Shown here piece by piece: positions 26,449-32,935 of a stretch of 64,000 nt of DNA. The notes under the pieces are model-generated. The model was not told where the DNA came from and ran no database searches. It was given only the letters and a program-made list of their open reading frames with translations. Each line of letters opens with the position of its first letter. The stretch's first letter is position 1. A program made the translations under genes and the position numbers. This DNA comes from JAKFDK01 sp036676195 (GTDB taxonomy: Bacteria > Bacillota > Sulfobacillia > Symbiobacteriales > ZC4RG38). The DNA is taken from the NCBI GenBank assembly GCA_036676195.1, contig JAKFDK010000056.1, positions 57,434 to 121,433 on the forward strand, in the 5' to 3' direction.

Positions 26449-26497
26449 AATGCTACCCGGTGCAGTGGGCAAACCCGCCCATTCACCGGGTAGCATT
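26449..26497 (-). terminator. Terminator downstream of prkA
   Basis: The stem AATGCTACCCGGTG / CACCGGGTAGCATT encloses a second hairpin (GGGCGGGTTTGCCC on the minus strand) and is followed by TTGCTTGCC. It begins 20 nt after the prkA stop. An intact terminator suggests that the split gene is still maintained. Confidence 0.75.
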
Positions 26498-26516
26498 CGT
26501 TTCGACCCGAATCAGG

Positions 26517-26915
26517 TCAGCGGCTCAGCAGCGTGCCCACATAGCGCAGCAGTTCACTGGCGCACTGGCGGCAGTACCCGTGCTGCTCGACCAGCCGGTC
26601 CACCACCTCGCTCACCCGCTTCTGCTGCTCCGGGTCAGGGGCCTTGGTGCTGGTGAGCATCTTGACCACGTTCTTCAGGTCGGCAAACAGCTTCTTTTCA
26701 ATGGCCTCCCGTAGCCGTTCGTGGGAGGTATAATCGAACTTCTGGCCACGGCGGGCCAACGCGCTGATCCGGATCAGGATCTCTTCCCGGAAAGCCTTCT
26801 TGGCGTTTTCGGTGACGCCGATCTGCTCTTCAATGGCCCGCATGGCTTTTTCGTCCGGATCGATCTCCTCTTCGGTAATGGGGTCGATGAGCTTTTGCTT
26901 TGTGCAATAGGCCTG
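26517..26915 (-). pseudogene. prkA: prkA, 3' segment of a split gene (C-terminal ~133 residues)
   Basis: PrkA is a AAA+ serine protein kinase of sporulating bacteria (family YeaG/PrkA, about 630 aa). From QAYCTKQKLIDPITEEE to ELLRYVGTLLSR the frame matches the family C-terminus: PDEKAMRAIEEQIGVTE, NAKKAFREEILIRIS, FDYTSHERLREAIEKKLFAD. The match begins exactly at 26915; upstream codons (SDEPVGQYA) are unrelated and belong to element 1. No RBS or start serves this piece, so it has no product unless element 1 is excised. It joins in frame to the middle segment at 32350-32916: ...LDNVQAY + CTKQKL... Confidence 0.9.
26906..26915. repeat. Left attachment core of element 1
   Basis: AATAGGCCTG (minus: CAGGCCTATT) matches the right core AATATGCCTG at 9 of 10 positions. 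It encodes QAY of the prkA C-terminal segment on one side; the sequence diverges from PrkA immediately on the element side. Confidence 0.75.
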
Positions 26916-27006
26916 AGCGTACTGGCCAACAGGCTCATCGCTCCCACAACAACGTTTTCCCTGCCTGTCAGCAAGCCACAAAGACATCGTTATGTAGAAC
27001 CCAATA

Positions 27007-27035
27007 TTGTAATTTGCATATGATATTGCTAGACT
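27007..27035 (+). promoter_or_regulatory. Candidate promoter for the CPBP gene
   Basis: TTGTAA and TAGACT separated by 17 bp in an AT-rich stretch, about 150 bp before the TTG start at 27189. A sigma-A-like match by eye only. Confidence 0.35.
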
Positions 27036-27188
27036 AGAGATGATCATAGTGGCTTCCAAACACGTGTGGCGGCCGCCCGTCCCGCACCATACAACCTGGC
27101 ATGGAACGCACACCTCTGGGATGTCAGTAACCGGGGCCCCCAGGTGTTTGTCCCAGGTAGCTTTGCTCCACGTTTGGAGGGTAACACG

Positions 27189-27953
27189 TTGCGCCGCTTA
27201 GTCTGGTACATAGCACCGATCCTGATCGCTGTTGGTGTCCATTTGCTGGGACGCTGGGTTACCCAGGCACTAAGTGGCCTCCAATACGGGTCAGACCTGA
27301 CTGCATATGTGATCCCCCGGGTTGGTTGGACCGTCACCACCGGGGCCATTGTTCTGATCTGTTACCGTTGCCGTACCCTATTCGGTGTGGCAGAGCCCAG
27401 CCTGTGGCACAGCCGGCTGTGGCCGCTGCTTGCCTGTGGCGCCGTGCCGACTGCCGTGGCCGTCGGCGGTCTGGTGCAATATCTGGCCACCTGGATCATG
27501 AGCAGCGCGGGCCTGCAGTTCCCTCAACCAACCACCACGGCGGCAATTACACCGTACTCTGAGTTGACCCGACTGGTCTTCGTGGTGGTGACAACACCGA
27601 TCATGGAGGAGGTGCTCCACCGGAGCATCCTGTTCCCGGCCATGGTCCAGCGCTACGGGCGAGCCTGGGCCTATATTTTGTCGGCATCCATGTTCTGGCT
27701 GGCACACCCGCTGGCTTCGGTGTACACGCTGGGGGCTGCCCTCGTGTTTATCCTCGTGTTAGAGATCACCGGCCGGGTCGAGGCATCCATCATTGCTCAC
27801 GCCGGCATGAATCTGCTGTCTCTGCTGCCCGCCGCTGGTCTGGCGCACCGGTTAGTGCTGGTCATAAGCACTGTCTGCCTGCTGGTTGTGGTGTGGCAGG
27901 CGTCTGAGATGCTGGGTCCTCGGATGCGGGCGCCGTATCACAGAGTCGGCTGA
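27189..27953 (+). CDS. CPBP family intramembrane metalloprotease
   Basis: Start is TTG 27189, seven bases after GGAGGG; 254 aa. About eight transmembrane helices. The CPBP/Abi motifs are present: EEVLHRSILFPA (EExxxR), FWLAHPLAS (motif 2 His) and IIAHAGMNLLS (motif 3 H-x3-N). The family includes Rce1-type proteases and bacteriocin self-immunity proteins. In element 1 it may process the secreted peptide, degrade the regulator or confer immunity; none is shown. It converges with the 70-aa gene. Confidence 0.85.
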   Translation: MRRLVWYIAPILIAVGVHLLGRWVTQALSGLQYGSDLTAYVIPRVGWTVTTGAIVLICYRCRTLFGVAEPSLWHSRLWPLLACGAVPTAVAVGGLVQYLATWIMSSAGLQFPQPTTTAAITPYSELTRLVFVVVTTPIMEEVLHRSILFPAMVQRYGRAWAYILSASMFWLAHPLASVYTLGAALVFILVLEITGRVEASIIAHAGMNLLSLLPAAGLAHRLVLVISTVCLLVVVWQASEMLGPRMRAPYHRVG

Positions 27954-27955
27954 GA

Positions 27956-28168
27956 TCAGGCCTGGGCTATTCTTCCCACCTCTGCCTGAACGCCACACAA
28001 GCCAGTCGGGCAAGCCCCGCCCGCTTCCGCCGTCTGTTTCGCCAAAGTCTCCTGAGCAAGCTGCCACGCCGTTGCGTGAAACTGGCGCTCGGCCGCCTGA
28101 GTTTGCTGGCCTGGCTCTGGAACGATCACGGTGACCTTGAACGGTATCAGTTGCGATCTCCGCCCCAA
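27956..28168 (-). CDS. Small hypothetical protein (70 aa) of element 1
   Basis: TTG start at 28168, seven bases after a perfect GGAGGTG, so translation is likely. The sequence begins with a beta-like stretch (IPFKVTVIVPEPG), then a helix (AAERQFHATAWQLAQETLAKQTA), and ends in a Cys pair (GGACPTGLCG). No family recognised. It is divergent from the HTH regulator across a shared promoter region, the position of an excisionase/Xis-type gene in many elements. A recombination directionality factor is one possibility. Confidence 0.65.
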   Translation of the reverse strand: MGRRSQLIPFKVTVIVPEPGQQTQAAERQFHATAWQLAQETLAKQTAEAGGACPTGLCGVQAEVGRIAQA

Positions 28169-28245
28169 TTCGCGTCACCTCCGGAGACACCCTATGCGGG
28201 CAGCGGTGGGCGTAGCGTACCGACTTAGCGCATGGGCGCACGCTC

Positions 28246-28287
28246 TTGTTACAATAAGTGGTCAAGGGTATACTGAATCGATATCAG
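28246..28287. promoter_or_regulatory. Divergent promoters and palindromic operator of element 1 switch
   Basis: Plus strand: TTGTTA-N17-TATACT (28246-28274) reads toward the HTH regulator. Minus strand: a TTGTAA-N16-TATACC pair reads toward the 70-aa gene and shares the GTATAC box. The near-palindrome CTGAATCGATATCAG (28273-28287) overlaps both and is a good candidate for the regulator's operator. This is the layout of a lysogeny-type switch. Confidence 0.55.
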
Positions 28288-28359
28288 CTTACAAAATGAA
28301 TATTTTTTATCGTTGGGTCTAATGCCCCTGAGGCCAGCCAGAGGGAGGTTCAGTCAACA

Positions 28360-29013
28360 TTGGCGCATATTGGCGATCGAATTAGGCTGCGGATGACCGC
28401 ACTGAATCTCACACAGGCGCAGACAGCTGAACTCTCGGGGATTAGCCAGGGCATTATTTCCCGGCTGATTAATGGGAAACAAAAGGATCTCAGTTCGGAG
28501 AATTTGCGAGATCTGGCAACAGCTTTAGAAGTCCCGATGGTATACTTTCTGACCAATTCCCCACAGGAATATCTAGCCGCCCGGTTGGCGACCCGGAGTG
28601 CGGAGGAATTGACCCGGTGGGATGATATGGGGCTACATGAACGAGTAAACTGGGTGCTAAGCGACCTGGAGATGAATTGGGGCCCGGAGTATGGAATGGA
28701 TGCTCTGGTATCCGCTACGCGGATCAGCCAGGCTAGCGTAAAATTGATGTTGGCCGGTCGAGCTCAGATCACCCCCTACATGCTTCGAACGATTAGCATA
28801 CTGACCGGGGTACCAACAACGGTATTTACCGGGGATCCCGGCGGACTGCCAGTTTACGACTTGCCTCCCAAGGTGTTAGAAGTAGCTGAAACTGTTGAGG
28901 CACTGGGCTTAGACCCGGATTACGTGCAGAAGTTGCTGGTCCTTATCGCAGAGCGTCCAGAGTTAAACGTGCCTGAACGACCAAAAGGTAAATCAAAAGG
29001 ACCAGAGCAATAA
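28360..29013 (+). CDS. XRE-family regulator with two helix-turn-helix regions
   Basis: 217 aa from a TTG at 28360 with GGGAGG upstream. Residues about 5-60 form a Cro/CI HTH: RIRLRMTALNLTQAQTAEL, SGISQGIISRLINGK, LATALEVPMVYF. A second, similar unit occurs at about residues 100-160 (DALVSATRISQASVKLMLAG then LRTISILTGVPTTVF). This duplicated XRE architecture could let a monomer bind two half-sites. It is probably the repressor of the element, acting at the 28246-28287 switch and perhaps on the recombinase. Confidence 0.85.
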   Translation: MAHIGDRIRLRMTALNLTQAQTAELSGISQGIISRLINGKQKDLSSENLRDLATALEVPMVYFLTNSPQEYLAARLATRSAEELTRWDDMGLHERVNWVLSDLEMNWGPEYGMDALVSATRISQASVKLMLAGRAQITPYMLRTISILTGVPTTVFTGDPGGLPVYDLPPKVLEVAETVEALGLDPDYVQKLLVLIAERPELNVPERPKGKSKGPEQ

Positions 29014-29024
29014 GGCTCTGGTCC
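28999..29024 (+). terminator. Terminator of the XRE regulator gene
   Basis: A perfect stem GGACCAGAGC / GCTCTGGTCC with a 6-nt loop overlaps the regulator's stop codon and is followed by TCTTGATGG. It also separates the gene from the converging peptide gene. Confidence 0.65.
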
Positions 29025-29039
29025 TCTTGATGGCGGTTC

Positions 29040-29150
29040 TTAGCAAGGGGGCAGTGGGTATGTGCAGCCCGCTCCCATAGTGGCAGTCGCAACCATCCAT
29101 CCAATTAAGCTAATGAGCCCAACCAAGATCCCTGCCTTCAGGTTTTTCAT
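29040..29150 (-). CDS. Phr-like secreted signalling peptide precursor (36 aa)
   Basis: ATG 29150 to TAA 29040. The gene overlaps the last 41 nt of the TPR gene in another frame and has AGGGGGG ten bases before its ATG, inside that gene. The product starts MKNLK, then has a hydrophobic stretch of about 18 residues (AGILVGLISLIGWMVATA), then TMGAG and the tail CTYPLPPC. This is the design of Phr/PapR-type pro-peptides: Sec signal plus a short C-terminal pheromone. The two cysteines six residues apart could form a ring. The gene position (overlapping the 3' end of a TPR receptor gene) is classic for rap-phr cassettes. Confidence 0.75.
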   Translation of the reverse strand: MKNLKAGILVGLISLIGWMVATATMGAGCTYPLPPC

Positions 29151-30018
29151 TGTCTTTACACCCCCCCTGCAACTTTAGTCTTCTGCCGAGATCGTTAGCC
29201 TCCCATAGTATGGAGGGTGGGCAACCAAGTGGCTGGAGCCCCCCCACTAACCAGCAGCGGCGAAGTGCCTTATGCGTCTCGCCCATTGATGCGTGTGCCA
29301 ACGCCATCGCAAGGTGAGCCCGAGCCCGATACTCAACAGTTGCCATCCCTGTGTTGAGTCGGTCGGAAAGTTGTAGACTCATCAGGGCCAACGCCCCCTC
29401 GCGCAATGCCCTCTTTGGATTTGCGCGTTTTGCGTGGATCTCCGCTCCCAGGAGATGGTACATTCCTCGGAAGCGCTCAGGGGGGTCGGCCAATTCCCAA
29501 ATATGACAGGCGTCATGCAGATTTCCGGCTTCCACCAAGGTCATAGCTCGGTCCAGCGTGGATTGCCAGTGCCGAAGCCGATTGTCTCCAGCCACCTGAA
29601 TGGCACGTTCAAACGCAGGCAATGCCTCATCCCACTGGCGCAGTTGCCGGTGGCATGCAGCCCAACTCTGCAAAACATGCCACTCATACTCACGGCTACC
29701 GGATAAAGGCTCAGTTTGTAACAGTTGCATGGCCTTAACCACGTCTCCGGCCTCTGCCCGCAACGACACCTCGGTTAGCTGCGTGGCCGCTAATTCAACG
29801 GGTGCAGGCCAGGAACGGTAACAACGCTCGACGTGGTCGAGCGCCCGGTCGAAACCCAATCCCTGTTCGGTGGTCCAGGATTCATACCAAGCCATGCCCA
29901 GGAACAGCGGTACGCTGCCCGGCTCCTCGGGCCAGTCCCGGGACTCTGCGAGGGCCTTAATAATATTCCATTGGCGGTGAGCTGCCAAGGTTTGGATATA
30001 TTCCAGTGTGACCTCCAC
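29110..30018 (-). CDS. TPR protein, probable RRNPP-like peptide receptor
   Basis: 302 aa from GTG 30018 (GGGAGG nine bases upstream). It is all-helical with degenerate tetratricopeptide repeats over its whole length, e.g. residues around EWHVLQSWAACHRQLRQWDEALPAFERAI and RAHLAMALAHASMGETHKALRRC (read in parts). There is no N-terminal HTH, unlike PlcR/Rgg. It therefore resembles the Rap group, which binds protein partners and is inhibited by an imported peptide. The downstream overlapping peptide gene supports this. Its target could be the XRE regulator or a host sporulation factor. Confidence 0.7.
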   Translation of the reverse strand: MEVTLEYIQTLAAHRQWNIIKALAESRDWPEEPGSVPLFLGMAWYESWTTEQGLGFDRALDHVERCYRSWPAPVELAATQLTEVSLRAEAGDVVKAMQLLQTEPLSGSREYEWHVLQSWAACHRQLRQWDEALPAFERAIQVAGDNRLRHWQSTLDRAMTLVEAGNLHDACHIWELADPPERFRGMYHLLGAEIHAKRANPKRALREGALALMSLQLSDRLNTGMATVEYRARAHLAMALAHASMGETHKALRRCWLVGGLQPLGCPPSILWEANDLGRRLKLQGGCKDNEKPEGRDLGWAH

Positions 30019-30057
30019 ACAGCCCCGCCTCCCTGACTAAGAAATTTTATCTATTGA

Positions 30058-30086
30058 TCAATATCCTTATGGTACATACATTTCAA
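30058..30086 (-). promoter_or_regulatory. Candidate promoter of the TPR-peptide operon
   Basis: On the minus strand TTGAAA and TATTGA are separated by exactly 17 bp, about 40 bp before the GTG start of the TPR gene. A sigma-A-like match by eye. Confidence 0.5.
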
Positions 30087-30353
30087 TACACGGGCAAGCC
30101 CTGACAGATACTTTGTTCCATAATAGCTCGCCTTCACACCTGACAGAGACTGTCGATAAATCTTGTATTTTACGATGATACCTAATGAAACCAAGGGTAA
30201 CCGACTGATCGGGAACTGGTGCCGCTGGACACTCGAGCTGGGTAGTGATCCACATACCCTTCTGGAATGGTGGGGGCCAACTGAACATACAGAACCGGGT
30301 GAGGAGTTCCCTCACCCGGTCTGGAAAACCAACGTTTCAGGGGGGGTTGGTCA
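30087..30353 (+). promoter_or_regulatory. Recombinase leader with direct repeats and a strong hairpin
   Basis: This gene-free stretch precedes the recombinase. CCTGACAGA occurs twice (30100-30108, 30139-30147). A perfect 11-bp stem ACCGGGTGAGG / CCTCACCCGGT (30294-30320) stands 33 nt before the recombinase ATG. The hairpin lacks a U tract, so it is more likely an mRNA control element than a terminator. I see no convincing sigma-A promoter reading toward the recombinase, which leaves room for an alternative sigma factor. Confidence 0.45.
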
Positions 30354-32351
30354 ATGGCTCCGCCCATCCGTGTGGCCGCCCTGCTGCGGGTTTCCACGAC
30401 CAGTATTGAGCAAGAGGAATCCCCCGCCGCCCAATTGTCATACATCCGGGAGGAAATTCGCCGCCACCAGGGGGCAGGGGACATCTGGATCGACTCCGGG
30501 TACGTATATGAGGACGAACTCACAGGGGCATTAGTCCTGGAACGCCCTTCGGTCAAACGGCTGTTGGCCGATGCGGCAGCCGGCAAATTTGAGCTTGTCG
30601 CCATGAAGGCCATTTCAAGACTGGGACGTGACACTCTGGGCCTGCTGAGTCTGAAACGCCGTTTATGGGACGACATGGGCATTGACCTGGCATCACTTCA
30701 GGATGGGTACAGGGCCGCACGGGATCCAGAGCTGATCTTTCTGATTCATGCCGACCGGGCGCAGCATGGTCGCACCGAAATCAGTCGCAACGTCCGTACA
30801 GCCATGCGGCAAAAGGCTTTGCAGGGTTTATGGACGTGTGGAAAGATCCCCTTTGGATACCAGCGAGTTGGGCGGAATGAGATCGCACCTCACCCGGCAA
30901 CGACTCCGGTCGTGCAGGAAGTCTTCCGCCTGCGGGCAGAGGGCTGGGGCCTGTCTGCCATTACTGCCCACCTGAATAACACGCTTCAGGTACCTGCGCC
31001 TCAGTGGTGGTACCGGTGGGGCCTGCGGCAGCAGCGACTCACCGATCTGGCCCAGAACGACGACCGGTGGCGTGACCGGCTGGAGGCCCTGCGGCAACGA
31101 TACGAGGGGTGCCGCCCGGAGTGGCGGAATAGCACGATAAAGGTTCTGCTGCGCAACACCGCCTATTGCGGGGAACTGCAGTATTACCGGACCTATCACC
31201 GCCGTTCGGCCGGCGGACAGCAGAAGTTGGTACAGCGCCCAGTAACGGAGCATATCGCCCTGCCATGTCCGCCGCTGGTAGACCGGGATCTCTGGCAGCG
31301 GGTTCAGGAAATGTGCAGGCGCCGCCTCGCGCGTGGCAAGCCCCGGCACGGAAGGTACCTGCTATCAGGGCTTGCGTATTGCCAATGTGGCTCACGGCTC
31401 AATGGCGGGCGCGTGGCAGCTTCAGGGCGGCCGGAATACGTCTATTATATTTGCCATCGTCGCCGGGAAAGCGGTACCTGTCAGGCTCCCGCCATCCCGG
31501 CCGAGCAGCTTGAGTCCGCCGTGATTTCACGTGTACGCCAAGGTTTGCAACCCTTGGCTGCTACTCCCCCTGCTTATCACGCCAGTCCAGCGGCCAGGCC
31601 AAAAGCTCAACTCATGCAACTCGAACGGGCACTCGCCGAACTCAAGGATAAACGTCGGTATTATCACGATCAACATCGCCTGGGGCGAGTAACCGATGAG
31701 CAGTTAGACGAGGAACTGGCCGATATCAAGACTCGGGAACATGATGCGCTACGCGCCGTCGAACGACTACGGGCTGAAACGATGCAACATGTCACAGGCA
31801 GGGAAGGGTACCGACGTGTGATGGAGCTTTGGCACCAGTATAAGAAACTGGAAACAAGTGATCCGCATGTACTTCGGCAGCTTCTGATGGCCGCCGTTGA
31901 CCGCGTCGTGGTGACGTCACCGTATCCGGCTCAGACCGCAGTCGCCCAACCTCATGCAGCGTGGTCATCACCGGAACGGCCAGCTCCTGTGCCGGCACAG
32001 GGGCCTGATCCTCCGTTCCCAGCGCGGCGCAAGGTAATCTGGCCCCCAGATCTGATGTTGCGCCGCATGATGTCTGACCCGGACGCTACAGACGGTTATG
32101 TGGCCTCTCTGGTCGGATGCAGCGACTCCCTCGTGTGGAAAAAGAGGAAGCACCTGGGGATCGGATGTATAGGATCCAGGCGGCCTCAGGCAGCCACCCG
32201 TGCCGCCTACCTCGCCCGCTGGGAGCCAGTGCTGGCGGCGTGGCGCGCAGGAGTACCCCCGGAGAACGCACTGGCGCAGTTAGCGACACAGCCCGGGCCC
32301 GCGCTGCCAGAACGAGAAGTCATCATTTGGACTCGTTTTCCCATCGGCTAA
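30354..32351 (+). CDS. Large serine recombinase (integrase/excisase) of element 1
   Basis: 665 aa; RBS GGGGGG seven bases before ATG. The resolvase domain has catalytic Ser14 in LLRVSTTS and the conserved ISRLGRD and LASLQDGY. The recombinase domain follows (GKIPFGYQRVGRNE, RNTAYCGELQYYR), then a zinc ribbon (YCQCGSRLNGG ... YICHRRRESGTCQAP). A coiled coil spans about residues 420-480. A C-terminal extension of about 130 residues contains an HTH-like VASLVGCSDSLVWKKRKHLG. Its TAA stop overlaps the right attachment core, as expected of an integrase next to its own site. By analogy with SpoIVCA it would both insert and remove element 1. Confidence 0.95.
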   Translation: MAPPIRVAALLRVSTTSIEQEESPAAQLSYIREEIRRHQGAGDIWIDSGYVYEDELTGALVLERPSVKRLLADAAAGKFELVAMKAISRLGRDTLGLLSLKRRLWDDMGIDLASLQDGYRAARDPELIFLIHADRAQHGRTEISRNVRTAMRQKALQGLWTCGKIPFGYQRVGRNEIAPHPATTPVVQEVFRLRAEGWGLSAITAHLNNTLQVPAPQWWYRWGLRQQRLTDLAQNDDRWRDRLEALRQRYEGCRPEWRNSTIKVLLRNTAYCGELQYYRTYHRRSAGGQQKLVQRPVTEHIALPCPPLVDRDLWQRVQEMCRRRLARGKPRHGRYLLSGLAYCQCGSRLNGGRVAASGRPEYVYYICHRRRESGTCQAPAIPAEQLESAVISRVRQGLQPLAATPPAYHASPAARPKAQLMQLERALAELKDKRRYYHDQHRLGRVTDEQLDEELADIKTREHDALRAVERLRAETMQHVTGREGYRRVMELWHQYKKLETSDPHVLRQLLMAAVDRVVVTSPYPAQTAVAQPHAAWSSPERPAPVPAQGPDPPFPARRKVIWPPDLMLRRMMSDPDATDGYVASLVGCSDSLVWKKRKHLGIGCIGSRRPQAATRAAYLARWEPVLAAWRAGVPPENALAQLATQPGPALPEREVIIWTRFPIG

Positions 32352-32359
32352 TATGCCTG
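32350..32359. repeat. Right attachment core of element 1
   Basis: AATATGCCTG, shared 9/10 with 26906-26915. It overlaps the recombinase stop (32349-32351) and, on the minus strand, creates the premature TAG that ends the middle prkA segment after VQAY. Confidence 0.75.
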
Positions 32360-32903
32360 CACGTTGTCTAAATAGGTCTCCCACGCAGCCCGAGCCTGTT
32401 CTTCAAAGGAGTAGATGAACGCGCGCTGCACTTCATTTTTGGCGATTTCGTCGTACTCCTGCCGTGCCATATAGATGAAGTTGAGGTACTGTTCGCGTTC
32501 TTCTTTTGTGATGCCCGTGTGCTGCTCGAACCCTTCCTTCAGGGCCCGCAGGGCGTCCAGCGGACCGATGCAGGTCATGCCCTCGCGCACCAGGGCTGCC
32601 GACAGGCGGTTGATGATGTAGCGTGGGGAAATGCCGACCATACCCTCACGCACCGTTTCCTCCTGCAATTCCCTGACGTCCTTGCCGGCGTAATCGTCCA
32701 CCTGTTCGCCGTTGTACAGCTTGAGCTTCTTCAGCAGGCTCATACCGGCCTTCTTGGATGGCTCCAACCGGCTCAGAATGGCAAAGATGCTGGCCACCCG
32801 CAAGGTGTGCGGCGCCACGTGAATGTCGTGCGCGCCGCCCTCACGCAGCAGCTTCTCGTAGATGCGCACCTCGTCATCCACCCGCAGGTTGTAGGGCACC
32901 TTG

Positions 32904-32916
32904 ATCAGGATGATGC
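32904..32916. repeat. Left 13-bp attachment repeat of element 2
   Basis: ATCAGGATGATGC, identical to 58722-58734. On the minus strand it encodes the (C)IILI codons of the middle prkA segment. Confidence 0.85.
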
Positions 32917-32935
32917 AAACACCCCTACACAGGGG

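Larger units (their letters stand above)
26906..32359. mobile_element. Element 1: serine-recombinase intervening element inside prkA (~5.4 kb)
   Basis: It is bounded by related 10-bp cores (AATAGGCCTG at 26906, AATATGCCTG at 32350) lying at adjacent positions of the prkA reading frame. Contents left to right: CPBP protease (+), 70-aa protein (-), two-HTH regulator (+), 36-aa peptide and TPR protein (-), large serine recombinase (+) ending on the right core. It lacks conjugation and phage structural genes, so it is a minimal integrative element like skin-type inserts. Base composition is visibly more AT-rich than the flanks. Confidence 0.85.
32350..32916 (-). pseudogene. prkA: prkA, middle segment of a split gene (~187 residues)
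   Basis: Reading from the 13-bp repeat: IILIKVPYNLRVDDEVRIYE, then HVAPHTLRVASIFAILSRL, SPRYIINRLSAALV, LNFIYMARQEYDEIAKNEV, ending EQARAAWETYLDNVQAY and a stop created by element 1. This is the PrkA region between the AAA+ core and the C-terminal kinase-like part, intact and without frameshift. It has no RBS, and its upstream side changes abruptly at 32916 into element 2. On the N-terminal side it continues in frame from the segment at 58722-58808, and on the C-terminal side into 26915-26517. Confidence 0.92.

Noticed and set aside
26400..26500. Inverted repeat near 26450 considered as an IS end
   Set aside because: No transposase or flanking duplication; its place right after prkA and T-containing tail fit a terminator.
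30163..30534. Plus-strand frame covering the recombinase leader
   Set aside because: It spans the hairpin and overlaps the recombinase start in another frame, with no RBS or homology.
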